Below, piece after piece: positions 9,553 to 20,404 of a stretch of DNA of 64,000 nt (its first letter is position 1; each line of letters starts with the position of its first letter). Origin of the DNA: Spirochaetales bacterium (lineage in GTDB: Bacteria > Spirochaetota > Spirochaetia > JC444 > Marispirochaetaceae); NCBI GenBank assembly GCA_016935695.1, contig JAFGQL010000076.1:1-64000 (forward strand). Direction: 5' to 3'. Under the pieces are notes generated by a model. It was given only the letters and a program-made list of their open reading frames with translations, searched no databases and was not told where the DNA came from. The translations under genes were made by a program, and so were the position numbers.

Positions 9553-12228
9553 ATGCTGACAAAAATCATAACCGCAATATTCGGTTCAAAACACGACCGG
9601 GACCTGAAACTCCTCATTCCTGTCCTGCATCAAATTAACGCTAAAGAAACCTGGGCATTGTCCCTTGAAGACAGTGATTTCGCCGTCATGACCGCACAGT
9701 TCAGGGAACGCCTTGCCGGCGGAGAGACTCTGGATGATCTGTTACCCGAAGCCTTCGCACTTGTACGGGAAGCCGCAAGGAGGAGACTCGGCGAACGCAG
9801 CTACGACAGTCAGCTCCTGGGCGGGATTGTACTGCACCAGGGCAAAATCATGGAAATGAAAACCGGTGAAGGAAAAACCCTCTCCAGTGTCGCGGCTGCC
9901 TATCTGAACGCCCTTCCGGGGAAAGGTGTCCATATCGTCACGGTAAACGATTACCTGGCGGAACGGGATGCCGACTGGATGCGGCCGGTGTACGATCTTC
10001 TTGGGGTTTCCGTCGGCGCCATCCTCTCCCGGCTGGACAATGAAGGCCGCAAACAGGCCTACAGCTGCGATATAACCTATGGTACCAACAATGAATTCGG
10101 CTTTGACTATCTCAGGGACAACATGCGGTACAGTTCCGGTGAAAAGGTGCAGAAAACCCACAATTACTGCATCATCGACGAAATTGACTCCATCCTTATA
10201 GATGAAGCCCGGACTCCTCTCATCATTTCGGGCCAGGCGGAAGACGACACAGCAAAGTACATGGAAGTTAACCGCTTTGTTTCACAGCTCACCGAATGCA
10301 CGAAAGATCCCGCTACAGGGGATTATCCGGAAAACCCGTCGGGAGATTACAAGGTAGACGAAAAAAGCAGGCGTGTCACTTTTACGGACGAGGGTATGAA
10401 CAATATTGAGCAGCTTTTACTGCGAAACAAAATTATTTCGGGTTCGCTGTTCACCGATGAAAACTTTGAATATATCCATTACTTCACTCAGGCAATGAAA
10501 GCCCACAAACTGTACCGGAAGGACACCGATTATGTAGTGCAGGACGGCAAGGTGGAAATAGTAGATGAGTTTACCGGCCGTGTGCTTTCCGGGCGCAGGT
10601 ATTCCGAAGGACTCCATCAGGCCATAGAGGCAAAGGAAGGGATCAAGGTAGCACGCCGGAACCGTACCCTGGCAACCATTACTTATCAGAATTTTTTCAG
10701 GATGTACACAAAGATATCGGGAATGACCGGTACTGCCGACACGGAGGCGAAGGAGTTTACCCGTATATACAGCCTCGATGTGGTGGTCATTCCTACAAAC
10801 AGGCCTGTAGCCCGTATAGACCAGGACGACGTGATCTATTTCGACGCCCAGATGAAATACAACGCCATCTGCGACGAAATCGAGCGGGTCCATAAAAAGG
10901 GGCAGCCCATCCTTGTGGGAACTGTCTCCATCGAGAAATCGGAAATACTGTCAAACCTCCTCACCAGACGGGGAATTCGTCATGAAGTGCTCAACGCGAA
11001 AAACCACTCCCGTGAAGCCTTAATCATCGCCGAGGCCGGGGCGAAGAAATCGGTGACCATTGCCACGAATATGGCCGGCCGCGGTACCGATATCAAGCTT
11101 GGCGGTAACCCGGACTACAGGGCGCGGAAAACCGCAGGAACAGACGCATCCGAGGCCGAATACCAGAAAGCCTGGGAACGGGAATATACAAAATGGCGGA
11201 CCGATTACGCGGAGGTAAAGGAGCTGGGAGGTCTCTACATCCTGGGAACTGAGCGGCACGAATCCCGGCGTATCGACAACCAGCTGCGGGGCCGATCCGG
11301 CCGTCAGGGAGACCCCGGCGAGTCCCGGTTCTTTCTTTCCCTCGACGACGATTTAATGCGGCTTTTCGCCAACGATAACATGAAAAACATGATGGGGCGG
11401 CTGGGCATGAAAGACGGGGAACCGATCTTTCATCCATGGATAAACCGTTCCATTGAACGGGCCCAAACCAAGGTAGAAGACCGTAACTTTGAAATCCGGA
11501 AGCATCTGCTGGATTACGACGATGTGTTGAACGAACAGAGGACATTCATCTATCAACAGCGGGATGCCATCCTCGACGATACCAATCTGTCGGACAGAGT
11601 CCTCGTCACTCTTAAAGACCTGTTAGAGGACATTTTCACCAAATATGAGGGTCAGGAACTCATTGATGTACTGAAAGAAGAGTTTTTGTACACCCTGGAT
11701 ATTGAACCGGAAAAAGTCGTTTCATCTGGAAAGGATGAACTCCTGAACAGGATATACGGGGACTTCGAGGCGGACATTACCAACAAGGAACAGACCATAT
11801 CCAAGGAACAGCTGAACGGTTTTATCCGGTTCGAATATCTGCGGCAGATAGATAACAGCTGGCAGGATCACCTGGAAAATCTTGAAGCACTTCGTGAAGC
11901 TGTATACCTGCGCAGTTACGGTCAGAAGAACCCGCTTCTTGAGTACAAACTTGAAGGATTTGAAATCTTCGACACCTTGATCTACCACATAAGAAGCAGT
12001 ATCGCGAAAAAAATCATTAAAATCCGGATAGAACGGGCAGACAACCGGAACACGGCAAAAACCGTGCGACCCGTACAGATAGAAGAGAGCCACCGGACAA
12101 TGGGGCAATTCGGCCACAGCGGTGCCCCCCAAAAGGCGCAAATCCAGCGGGTGGTCCCTAAGGTAGGAAGAAACGATCTCTGTCCCTGCGGCAGCGGGAA
12201 AAAATACAAACACTGTCACGGCGCGTAA
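9553..12228 (+). CDS. secA: Preprotein translocase ATPase SecA
   Basis: [35 protein letters not shown]-terminal [15 protein letters not shown] zinc motif; start set at [11 protein letters not shown] (ORF track start 9397 lies upstream). Confidence 0.97.
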   Translation: MLTKIITAIFGSKHDRDLKLLIPVLHQINAKETWALSLEDSDFAVMTAQFRERLAGGETLDDLLPEAFALVREAARRRLGERSYDSQLLGGIVLHQGKIMEMKTGEGKTLSSVAAAYLNALPGKGVHIVTVNDYLAERDADWMRPVYDLLGVSVGAILSRLDNEGRKQAYSCDITYGTNNEFGFDYLRDNMRYSSGEKVQKTHNYCIIDEIDSILIDEARTPLIISGQAEDDTAKYMEVNRFVSQLTECTKDPATGDYPENPSGDYKVDEKSRRVTFTDEGMNNIEQLLLRNKIISGSLFTDENFEYIHYFTQAMKAHKLYRKDTDYVVQDGKVEIVDEFTGRVLSGRRYSEGLHQAIEAKEGIKVARRNRTLATITYQNFFRMYTKISGMTGTADTEAKEFTRIYSLDVVVIPTNRPVARIDQDDVIYFDAQMKYNAICDEIERVHKKGQPILVGTVSIEKSEILSNLLTRRGIRHEVLNAKNHSREALIIAEAGAKKSVTIATNMAGRGTDIKLGGNPDYRARKTAGTDASEAEYQKAWEREYTKWRTDYAEVKELGGLYILGTERHESRRIDNQLRGRSGRQGDPGESRFFLSLDDDLMRLFANDNMKNMMGRLGMKDGEPIFHPWINRSIERAQTKVEDRNFEIRKHLLDYDDVLNEQRTFIYQQRDAILDDTNLSDRVLVTLKDLLEDIFTKYEGQELIDVLKEEFLYTLDIEPEKVVSSGKDELLNRIYGDFEADITNKEQTISKEQLNGFIRFEYLRQIDNSWQDHLENLEALREAVYLRSYGQKNPLLEYKLEGFEIFDTLIYHIRSSIAKKIIKIRIERADNRNTAKTVRPVQIEESHRTMGQFGHSGAPQKAQIQRVVPKVGRNDLCPCGSGKKYKHCHGA

Positions 12229-12291
12229 AGCGTTACAGCGTACTTACCCTCAAGCGTCTCACGGCACTATATGCCGACAGTCCGGAAACAT

Positions 12292-12405
12292 CTATTCAGT
12301 GACTAGTATCGTGCCCGGATCCTGATACGTCCGGGTATCGGTATAGCCGTTTAAAAAGGTAAAAAGGGCGAGCAGTCCTATCAGAATAAAAACCAGCGTC
12401 CTCAC
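12292..12405 (-). CDS. Putative 37-aa single-TM small protein
   Basis: GTG start; VRTLVFILIGLLALFTFLNGYTDTRTYQDPGTILVTE*; AGAGGTG ribosome-binding-like sequence; begins 13 nt after the M23 peptidase stop. Not in the supplied ORF track. Confidence 0.45.
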   Translation of the reverse strand: MRTLVFILIGLLALFTFLNGYTDTRTYQDPGTILVTE

Positions 12406-12418
12406 AATGCACCTCTTC

Positions 12419-13498
12419 TCAATGCAGTAATGTTGCCGGATTAACCGGCCGGTTGTTCTTGTATACCGAAAAATGAAGGTGGGGCCCTGTGCTTCTCCCG
12501 GTACTGCCCATACTTCCTATAACCTGCCCCTGATTCACCCACTGGTTGGTCCGCACCTGTATGGTATTCAGATGGCCGTACAAGGTCTGATACCCGCCGT
12601 AGGAATGTCGGATCACCACGTATTTTCCATAGCCGGTGGATCCGTTTTCCACAAGTACCACCCTTCCCGCCATGGACGCGGTAATCTTTGTTCCCGCTTT
12701 GTTGGCAACATCAATCCCGTAATGGAACCTGCGTACCCCCGTGAAAGGATCGTTCCGGTAGCCGTATCCCGAGGTAAGCCGTCCTCTGGTAGGCCAGATG
12801 AACAGCTCACCCTTTGCCTTAGCCAGGTCGTAGGGATTCATTTCGGCACCTGGTATAAAAAGCTCCTGGCCTGGTTTCACCACATCGGTCAACAGGTCAT
12901 TCGCATCCAGGATGAGATTAACCTTTATGCTGTACTTTTCACTTATAGAGGCGATACTCTCGCCCCGTTTTACAATGTGGGTAACCCCGTCAATCGACGG
13001 AATTTTCAAAACCTTTCCGGGCATGAGTCTGCGTACGTTGTCAATCTGGTTGTAGGAAACCAGGGTGCTGACACTCACCTTGTATTTGGCAGCTATACCC
13101 GACAGAGTATCGCCTTTCTGAATCTGGTATACCTGGGAAGAATTTACGGGTATGACAAAATTTTCATCGAAGGGATACTCGCCTGAACCCATGGAAGGCA
13201 CGAAGGGTTCGAGAAAACCGAGGATGTCATTATACACCTGATCGTCTTCGGGAAGCAGAATGTCGCGGCGCGGCAGAGAGCCGACAGAGAGCAGAAAAAC
13301 ACCTGCCAAAACAAAAACAGCGGCGGCCGCGATGAAACCGGCCCGTTTGACCGTTACAGACGGCATAACCGTATTCCATCCGGCAAGAAGTTTGTGCAAG
13401 CCTGCTTTAATGAACAACAATGAAAACCCGGAAAAGAAACCGGTTCTTTCGGGTTTCATTCTTTTAAAAACCTTTTGATTATCTATGATACGTGTCAT
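12419..13498 (-). CDS. LysM (x2) / M23 family metallopeptidase
   Basis: Two LysM repeats (YQIQKGDTLSGIAAKYKV..., THIVKRGESIASISEKYSI...) and M23 motifs HYGIDVAN, GPHLHFSV. Confidence 0.93.
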   Translation of the reverse strand: MTRIIDNQKVFKRMKPERTGFFSGFSLLFIKAGLHKLLAGWNTVMPSVTVKRAGFIAAAAVFVLAGVFLLSVGSLPRRDILLPEDDQVYNDILGFLEPFVPSMGSGEYPFDENFVIPVNSSQVYQIQKGDTLSGIAAKYKVSVSTLVSYNQIDNVRRLMPGKVLKIPSIDGVTHIVKRGESIASISEKYSIKVNLILDANDLLTDVVKPGQELFIPGAEMNPYDLAKAKGELFIWPTRGRLTSGYGYRNDPFTGVRRFHYGIDVANKAGTKITASMAGRVVLVENGSTGYGKYVVIRHSYGGYQTLYGHLNTIQVRTNQWVNQGQVIGSMGSTGRSTGPHLHFSVYKNNRPVNPATLLH

Positions 13499-13596
13499 GC
13501 TTACTCGAACCCCTCCATATCGAGATAATGCCTATTACTCATATCGACAATTTCCGGCCGGCATATTACACTTATGTGTGATTTTGGGGATTCTGC

Positions 13597-15456
13597 ATGC
13601 TTGAAAAACGCTACCTTTCGCGCTTTGTGCTGTTTGCTATCATAATAGCTGTACTCCTATCCCTCATCCTGTGGAGATATATCTCCCTGATGCTCATGCC
13701 CGGAGCAGATCCCGCTGCAGTAACGGCACGGACGCCGCATATAGAAAGAGGCCCCATTCTTGACAGAAATGGAAGGATCCTTGCCCTCCAGACACAGCTG
13801 GACACAGTAACTGCCTGGATGCCCAACGTAAAAGACCCGGATAGGACCGCTGAACTCCTGCTCTCGGTTTTAGATGCCGACGATGAATACGTCCGTAATA
13901 AATTCAGAAGCGCAAAGGGTTTTTTTTTCATCAAACACACCATTTCAAAGTCGGAAAGCGACGCAGTACGCTCCCTTATGGAAAACGGTAGCATCAGCGG
14001 CATAAGTCTTATTCCTGAACCGAAAAGGATTTACCCTCAGGGAGAATCGGCCGCCCACCTGGTTGGCTATGCGGGAAAAGACAACCAGGGCCTTCTGGGC
14101 ATAGAATATTCCTATGACAAAGTATTGTCACCGGAAAAAAACGAACAGGGTGCATTGGTACAGTTCGGTAACCAGGTTTTTCTTACCATCGATATACACC
14201 TCCAGTTTCTGCTTGAGCAAGTGGCACAGACAGCATTTAAAACCCACAACCCGGACAACATTACCATCATTGCCGCAGACGGCACCAGCGGCGACGTACT
14301 TGCCTACGTGAGCGTTCCCGGGTTCAATCCGAATTCATTCAATGAATCCAGCCCCTCCGCGCGGCTGAACATCCCTGCGGTATATGCCTATGAGCCCGGA
14401 TCGGTGTTTAAAATTTTCTCTGTCGCCGCGTTCATGGAACTTGCCGGCATTGAACCTAACAGCCTTTTTTACTGCAATGGAACCTATGACCACGTAGATC
14501 CCGCGATAAATTGCCTCGGCGTCCACGGCTGGGTTACTCCCGCGGATATCATCAGGGAAAGCTGCAACGCCGGGGCCGCCTTTGCCTCGGAAAGTATCGA
14601 AGCCGCTGATTTCTACCGCTTTCTGACCTCATACGGATTCGGTATACGGACCGGCGCGCCGGTCCCCGGTGAAACCAACGGTATCCTTAACGGTCTCAGT
14701 GACTGGACCGAAAGGACAAAACCAACCATCGCCTTCGGACAGGAGATCTCGGTTTCCGCACTCCAGGTTGTTCAGGCCGCGACGGTTTTTACCAGCGGTG
14801 GAGAACTTCTTGAGCTGCATCTTGTAGATAAAATTGTGTCTCCTGACGGAGAAGTAATTACCGACAATATACGGACACCTGTACGCAGGGTGCTGTCGTC
14901 CTCTACCGCTCAGGCAATGCTTTTAATGATGGAAACAGCTACCGAGACCGGCGGTACCGCCGCCCGCGCCAAAATTGACGGTATACGCATGTCCGCAAAA
15001 ACGGGTACGGCACAGGTGCCGGACCCGAAAACCCGGGGTTATTCAAACGACAATTTCGTAGCGAGTACCCTGGCGATATTCCCAACGGAACAACCTCGAA
15101 TAATTCTGTACGTGGTCATTCATCATCCCCGGGGAACCCAGAAATTCGGCGGAAGGATCGCCGCACCGTTGGTAAAGGAGGCGGGAGAAGAAATAATCCG
15201 TTTTCTGGGTATTCCGAAGGAAGGCGATATCATCCTTACCCACAGCGGAAGGATCACCCTCCCTGCCCTCCGCCCCATACGGGTCGGTGAAAAAATGCTG
15301 GATCTGCAAGGTTTGTCAAAGCGCCAGCTGTTCCCCCTTATAACCGAAGAACGGCTGAATGTGTATATCTCCGGTACGGGATGGGTAGTGCGCCAAACAC
15401 CGGAACCGGGTACAGTGTTACAAGAAGGTCAGGATATCCACCTGTATCTGGAATAG
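13597..15456 (+). CDS. Penicillin-binding protein transpeptidase with one C-terminal PASTA-like domain (FtsI/PBP2 class)
   Basis: EPGSVFKIF (SxxK), SCN-type motif RESCNAG, SAKTGTAQVPD (KTG); N-terminal TM; C-terminal PASTA-like repeat. Confidence 0.9.
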   Translation: MLEKRYLSRFVLFAIIIAVLLSLILWRYISLMLMPGADPAAVTARTPHIERGPILDRNGRILALQTQLDTVTAWMPNVKDPDRTAELLLSVLDADDEYVRNKFRSAKGFFFIKHTISKSESDAVRSLMENGSISGISLIPEPKRIYPQGESAAHLVGYAGKDNQGLLGIEYSYDKVLSPEKNEQGALVQFGNQVFLTIDIHLQFLLEQVAQTAFKTHNPDNITIIAADGTSGDVLAYVSVPGFNPNSFNESSPSARLNIPAVYAYEPGSVFKIFSVAAFMELAGIEPNSLFYCNGTYDHVDPAINCLGVHGWVTPADIIRESCNAGAAFASESIEAADFYRFLTSYGFGIRTGAPVPGETNGILNGLSDWTERTKPTIAFGQEISVSALQVVQAATVFTSGGELLELHLVDKIVSPDGEVITDNIRTPVRRVLSSSTAQAMLLMMETATETGGTAARAKIDGIRMSAKTGTAQVPDPKTRGYSNDNFVASTLAIFPTEQPRIILYVVIHHPRGTQKFGGRIAAPLVKEAGEEIIRFLGIPKEGDIILTHSGRITLPALRPIRVGEKMLDLQGLSKRQLFPLITEERLNVYISGTGWVVRQTPEPGTVLQEGQDIHLYLE

Positions 15457-15560
15457 CCTTTTTCGCAGGTACAAAAGAAGGAAAGGCTTTGATGTTGTTC
15501 TTGCCGACATACCCAGGAAGTACATACAGGTAAAGATTTTTAAGGAAGCACAAAACAGGC

Positions 15561-17402
15561 ATGTTACAAACAGACCCGGGAATTCGGGAAAGAAATTATC
15601 AGGTTCTCAGACACATGTTTCACGATTTCGACAAGGATATTCTGATCCTCCGCACAGACTCTCCGCGATTGAAAACCGGTACCGCTGCAAATGGAGAGCT
15701 CATGGCAAGCTATAATGAAAAGGCTGTATGTTCCCGGCACAATCCCGGCCGCGAGGCAGCCCGGATAATCGAAACTGGAATTTCGTCTTCTCCGGGCTGC
15801 ATCGTTGTCGTGTATGGCGGACTCGGCCATCGGTTAAAAGCCCTGCGGAATCGGTATCCGCACGTACCCCTGGTGGTAGTGGAACCAGATGTCTCCCTTT
15901 TCCTTGAAATTCTGGACCATGTTGATCTGTCAACCCTTCTTGCAGAAGGCGGGATCACCCTCCTTTTGGGCGCCTCACCTGAAACCGTGCTGACCGTCCT
16001 TGGGGATCTTCATTTCATGGGAAACCTGGAAGTACTGGTTCACCGCGGGTTTGCCGATGCAGACAACGGAACGACAGAGCTCCTCACCGCAAAACTCGCC
16101 CAGTTTTCCTCACGAAAAGAAGTCAACACCAACACCATGAAGCGCTTCGGTAAAATCTGGCTTAAAAACCTGTTTGAAAATGTTCCCGAATTCTCTCAAG
16201 CGGGAAGCCTCCATCAAATTTTCAAGTCCATGAGCGACATTCCCGCCCTGGTTTTAGCCGCCGGCCCGTCTCTTGACCTGCTTATACCGTATATCAAAGA
16301 CCTGCGCCGGCGCTGTGTCATCATCGCCGTAGACACCGCTGTAAGCTGGTGCCGCCTTCATGACATCCAGCCGGATTTCCTGATAGTCATTGATCCCCAG
16401 TACTGGAACACACGCCATCTTGACCGTCTTCCATGGCATCCTGTACTTATCTCCGAATCTTCTACTCATCCGCGTGTCTTCCGCCTGCATAATGGCCCCA
16501 GATTTTTCTGCTCCTCGCTTTTTCCTCTGGGCCGCTTTCTGGACCGTATGGCCGGTATTACCGGTGAACTGGGAGCGGGAGGATCCGTGTCCACATCAGC
16601 CTGGGATTTCGCCCGTTACCTGACAAAGGGACCTGTGTATATCGCAGGGCTGGACCTGTGTTTCCCCGGGCTCCAGACCCATTACAGGGGCAGTTTCTTT
16701 GAGGAACGGGCCCATGTACTATCGAATAAAACACATCCCGCGGCCACCGCACATTTTCACGCCCTTGTAGACGGAAATCCTTTCTTAGAAAAGAATAATT
16801 CAGGCGGCCTCACTCTTACCGACAGGCGCCTGATTGTGTATAAATGGTGGTTCGAAAACCAGCTCGCTGCACGGCAGAACGAACAATCTTTCACATTGAG
16901 TCCGGGGGCAATCGCCATTCAAGGACTTCCCTACAAACCTGCAGCTGCCGTACTGGAGGAAAAAGAAAGAAGAGATGAAATCGATGCGTCTATTGGGAAC
17001 ATAGCAGACTGCTACCACAAACGCCTGCCGGCTGTTGTTGATATAAGACCGCTGATAGACGGACTGAAAGATGTACAAAGGAGCGCTGCTGCCGGAGCGT
17101 CCCTCGCAAAATCCGCGCTGGCAGAAGCCGGACATCCTGGAGGAAATCCCGGGCAGGCCGGGTTTCAGTCCCGGGACCTGTATGACAGGCTTGAACGGGT
17201 AGACGCAGAACTCAAAGCATCGGCGTATAAGGATATAGCCGGCTTTCTGCTTCAGGAAATTGAATCCGAGCTCAGTACCTGTAACGATCCGGTCAAATCT
17301 TCCCTCATACTCTACTCACATCTTGTGGACAGCCTTGATTACCAGATCAAGCTGCTTTCCAAAAGACTGTCATTGACCCACAAAAATCAAAAGGAAGGGT
17401 AA
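15561..17402 (+). CDS. DUF115 / motility-associated factor (Maf)-like glycosyltransferase family protein
   Basis: LVLAAGPSLDLLIPYIKDLRRRCVIIAVDTAVSWCRLHDIQPDFLIVIDPQYWN DUF115 core. Confidence 0.8.
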   Translation: MLQTDPGIRERNYQVLRHMFHDFDKDILILRTDSPRLKTGTAANGELMASYNEKAVCSRHNPGREAARIIETGISSSPGCIVVVYGGLGHRLKALRNRYPHVPLVVVEPDVSLFLEILDHVDLSTLLAEGGITLLLGASPETVLTVLGDLHFMGNLEVLVHRGFADADNGTTELLTAKLAQFSSRKEVNTNTMKRFGKIWLKNLFENVPEFSQAGSLHQIFKSMSDIPALVLAAGPSLDLLIPYIKDLRRRCVIIAVDTAVSWCRLHDIQPDFLIVIDPQYWNTRHLDRLPWHPVLISESSTHPRVFRLHNGPRFFCSSLFPLGRFLDRMAGITGELGAGGSVSTSAWDFARYLTKGPVYIAGLDLCFPGLQTHYRGSFFEERAHVLSNKTHPAATAHFHALVDGNPFLEKNNSGGLTLTDRRLIVYKWWFENQLAARQNEQSFTLSPGAIAIQGLPYKPAAAVLEEKERRDEIDASIGNIADCYHKRLPAVVDIRPLIDGLKDVQRSAAAGASLAKSALAEAGHPGGNPGQAGFQSRDLYDRLERVDAELKASAYKDIAGFLLQEIESELSTCNDPVKSSLILYSHLVDSLDYQIKLLSKRLSLTHKNQKEG

Positions 17403-17471
17403 AGATATTCAAAAACCCTGTCGATACATTGAAGGAGCGGGAGATATCCCATTCGATACTTACTTTTTAAG

Positions 17472-17514
17472 ACGGTATGCTGTTTCGACGTCCAGAAGCA
17501 TACCGTTTTTTTTT
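17472..17514 (+). terminator. Rho-independent terminator after the DUF115 gene
   Basis: ACGGTATGCT ... AGCATACCGT perfect 10-bp stem followed by a long T run. Confidence 0.8.
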
Positions 17515-17614
17515 TGCCTTATTACCGCCGCTTAACGCGGCTTTCCATCTATTCCCATTTCCATTCCCAATAACCACATGATCCGCCACCCTGCTGCTCT
17601 TTTGGCTGTTTCTG

Positions 17615-20032
17615 TCAATCTTGTCGTAACAGATGGGTAAAATCGTAGCTCGAAACATCACTGAAGGTAAAACCTTTGTTCTGAAACAAATGTATACAGA
17701 CATCAACAATACGCGCGTCGTAGCGAATACCCTTGTATTTTGCTATTTCGTTCAAGGCCCTTTGTATTCCCATCGCCGGCCGGTAAGGCCTGTGGGATGC
17801 CATGGCTTCCACCACATCGGCAACGTGAATAATTCTGGCCGCCAGGCATATTTCATCCCCTTTCAAACCGTTGGGATACCCTGTGCCGTCCATGTGTTCA
17901 TGATGCTGAAGAATGATCTGTGCAATCGGCCAGGGAAATTTGATGGGTTTGAGAATATCATAGGCCACTTCACAGTGAATCTTGATAAGATCGAATTCCA
18001 GATCCCGTAATTTACCAGGCTTGTTCAGAATTTCCGAAGGGACATAAATCTTTCCCAGGTCGTGGAGGATGCCTGCCATGCGGATGCCCTCGACTTCGTC
18101 GTTATCGAGTCCGAGTTCAAGTCCTATTACCCTTGCAAGATCGGCAACCCTGCGCTGATGACCGGCGGTATAGGGGTCCCGTGTTTCTACTGTCCGGGCG
18201 ATGGTCTGGATGAACCCGCCCATGGCAGTACGCAAATCGTTCAATGTTCTGGATAATTTCAGTTTCTGCGACCGCAGGGAGGAGGTCTGTATCTGTACTT
18301 TCTGCATCAAATGCGCGCCCTGGAGGGACGAACAGATAATCCGCCGCAATGCTTCAAACTCGCGTTTGTCCTCTATCTCCATGGAAAAAAGCACATAACC
18401 GAACTGGGTGTTTGAAAGATTGAGATGAGTGACAAAGTAGGAAAACCGTTCCTGTACCTCAAATACCTTCCGCGGAATAATATCCTTTGTGGGGAACTTC
18501 ACGCCCTCGGGCCCTATGGGTAGTCGTTTGTCCCTGTCGAAAGCCAGAAGAAGCCGTGATGATTCACTCAAACTCGCCCCTGTCTTGGTAAACAGGGAAA
18601 GAAAACAGCTTTCAATACCAACAGCAGGCAGGCGCAATGCCAGGTCATCCATTATGTCCGCCTCGCTGAACATGGAAAGAAGGTCCTCCCGCAATGTTAT
18701 GAGGGCCCTGGAACCGTCTGAATATTTGCGCCCTTTATTTTTTTCATCTATCAGGGCCTTTTCCGCGATCATGATCCTGACCTGGTGCCAGAGATCTTCT
18801 GCCTTTTTGAGTCCCTCAATATCGGATACATAGGAGTTCAGCACATTACGGGTTACCGAAACAAGGAACTCCATAAGGGATGCATCATTTGTTTCGAGTA
18901 TGCCTGCATACAGCAGCCTGTTCCACTGTTGAAAGAATTCCATTTCCTCCGCCCTGGTAACAGCGCCATAAAAGGAGGTCGCGATCCTGTCCATCAGACC
19001 CGCGACCTCGCTGCTGTTCAGAAATGTCACTCTTGTACGGACTGCTTCCAGCAAGCCCTGGATAATTTCCGGTTTTCTCTCGGGAAAACCGGTGGTGAAA
19101 TCTTTTAATCTGCGGTTGGATTCTGCAGAATGGACAGTCGCCATTCCCGTTGACAGACACCCGCAGGACTGCCGGATAACCAGCTTTGTAGGCTGTACTG
19201 TTATATCGGGAATGGGTTTACCTTCAATCCTCTCGAGAAGCAGCTGGGCCGCCTTCCTTCCCTGTTCATACACAAAATGAGAAACTGTGGTCAGCGGTGG
19301 AGAAGAAATCAGGCACAAATCCAGATTGTCAAACCCGACCACAGCGATATCGTCCGGTACAGAAATGTTCCGGCGCCTCAGCTCCTCTATCGCACCAAAA
19401 GCCATACTGTCATTGGCTGCCACAATAACATCTACATCGGCATGAAATTCGTCCAGGAGTGTTTTTACGGCTTGTGTCCCCGATTCCTCCAGATAGTGCC
19501 CCTGTATATAGTAACGGTCATCGAAGGATACCCCGTGTTTGCCAAGGGTTCGGGAAAAGGCCTGAAACCGCTGTATTGAGGTATACAGCTGAACCGGACC
19601 GGAAATATAGGCGAACTTCCTGTAACCGTGGTCTTCGATCAGATGGGTTACCAGTTCTTCCACGCCTTTATGGTCATGTACGATTGACGGGAATCCGTCC
19701 AGATCACGTTCCATGCTTATAACCGGAATAGGAAAAAAACTACGGCAGAATTGGCGTACACGGGATGCATCCACCCTGTGACCTATGGTATCAGAAAGAA
19801 TAATAAGACCGTCAATATTTTCAGAACTGATAAGATCGTAGATGTAGTTCATTGGACGCTCACCGTCCATCTGGCTGGATTGTTCTACCAGGGCTCCTCC
19901 GGCAAAGCAGTACAAATTCACGTCTGCTTCCATTGCCACATCCTCTACACCCTGAACCATTTTGAGCTGATACTGTATTTCAGCCCAGTCTATGATTACG
20001 CCAATTGTCCGTCTCCGTTTTTCTGCCATCAC
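17615..20032 (-). CDS. LacI-type periplasmic-binding-like sensor fused to HD-GYP phosphodiesterase domain
   Basis: N-terminal RRTIGVIIDWAEIQYQLKMVQGVEDVA...VIVAANDSMAFGAIEELRRRNISVPDDIAVVGFDN sugar-binding-like fold with no HTH; C-terminal HDLGKIYVPSEILNKPGKL...HHEHMDGTGYPNGLKGDEI HD-GYP motifs. Confidence 0.88.
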   Translation of the reverse strand: MMAEKRRRTIGVIIDWAEIQYQLKMVQGVEDVAMEADVNLYCFAGGALVEQSSQMDGERPMNYIYDLISSENIDGLIILSDTIGHRVDASRVRQFCRSFFPIPVISMERDLDGFPSIVHDHKGVEELVTHLIEDHGYRKFAYISGPVQLYTSIQRFQAFSRTLGKHGVSFDDRYYIQGHYLEESGTQAVKTLLDEFHADVDVIVAANDSMAFGAIEELRRRNISVPDDIAVVGFDNLDLCLISSPPLTTVSHFVYEQGRKAAQLLLERIEGKPIPDITVQPTKLVIRQSCGCLSTGMATVHSAESNRRLKDFTTGFPERKPEIIQGLLEAVRTRVTFLNSSEVAGLMDRIATSFYGAVTRAEEMEFFQQWNRLLYAGILETNDASLMEFLVSVTRNVLNSYVSDIEGLKKAEDLWHQVRIMIAEKALIDEKNKGRKYSDGSRALITLREDLLSMFSEADIMDDLALRLPAVGIESCFLSLFTKTGASLSESSRLLLAFDRDKRLPIGPEGVKFPTKDIIPRKVFEVQERFSYFVTHLNLSNTQFGYVLFSMEIEDKREFEALRRIICSSLQGAHLMQKVQIQTSSLRSQKLKLSRTLNDLRTAMGGFIQTIARTVETRDPYTAGHQRRVADLARVIGLELGLDNDEVEGIRMAGILHDLGKIYVPSEILNKPGKLRDLEFDLIKIHCEVAYDILKPIKFPWPIAQIILQHHEHMDGTGYPNGLKGDEICLAARIIHVADVVEAMASHRPYRPAMGIQRALNEIAKYKGIRYDARIVDVCIHLFQNKGFTFSDVSSYDFTHLLRQD

Positions 20033-20404
20033 CTGCAGGCATCCCTCTTTTCCTCATTTCCGGCATCAGATTCACCAACGCCAGAGCAGAAGCTCAGTTT
20101 ATCAGTGTTTTTTAATTGATTACACTGGATACTTTTATGATTACAGAAGAACAGTTTTTATGCTTTTTTTAACCGTAGTTGAACTACCAAAATCTATGTT
20201 GTACGTTTTTAACACATGACATTATACTCCATCCCTCTTACTCTGAAAACAATTTTTTGCCGCCCCTGGTTCTTTTTCCATATGGATACGTAAGATCCTG
20301 ACAGACAAGGAACATACCCAGTCTTTCAGTACCCTCACACCCAGGGCGTATCCGGGGTAAGCGCTGCAGCCCCGTTTTGAGCATCTTTTTTTGTAAACCA
20401 CTGG

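Noticed and set aside
15457-15510. AGCCTTT...AAAGGCT inverted repeat after the penicillin-binding protein gene
   Set aside because: Weak stem with long loop and poor U tract; overlaps the upstream region of the next gene.
19751-20219. Plus-strand ORFs of 122 and 75 aa near the HD-GYP gene start
   Set aside because: Mostly antisense to the HD-GYP gene or AT-rich intergenic DNA with no coding signal.
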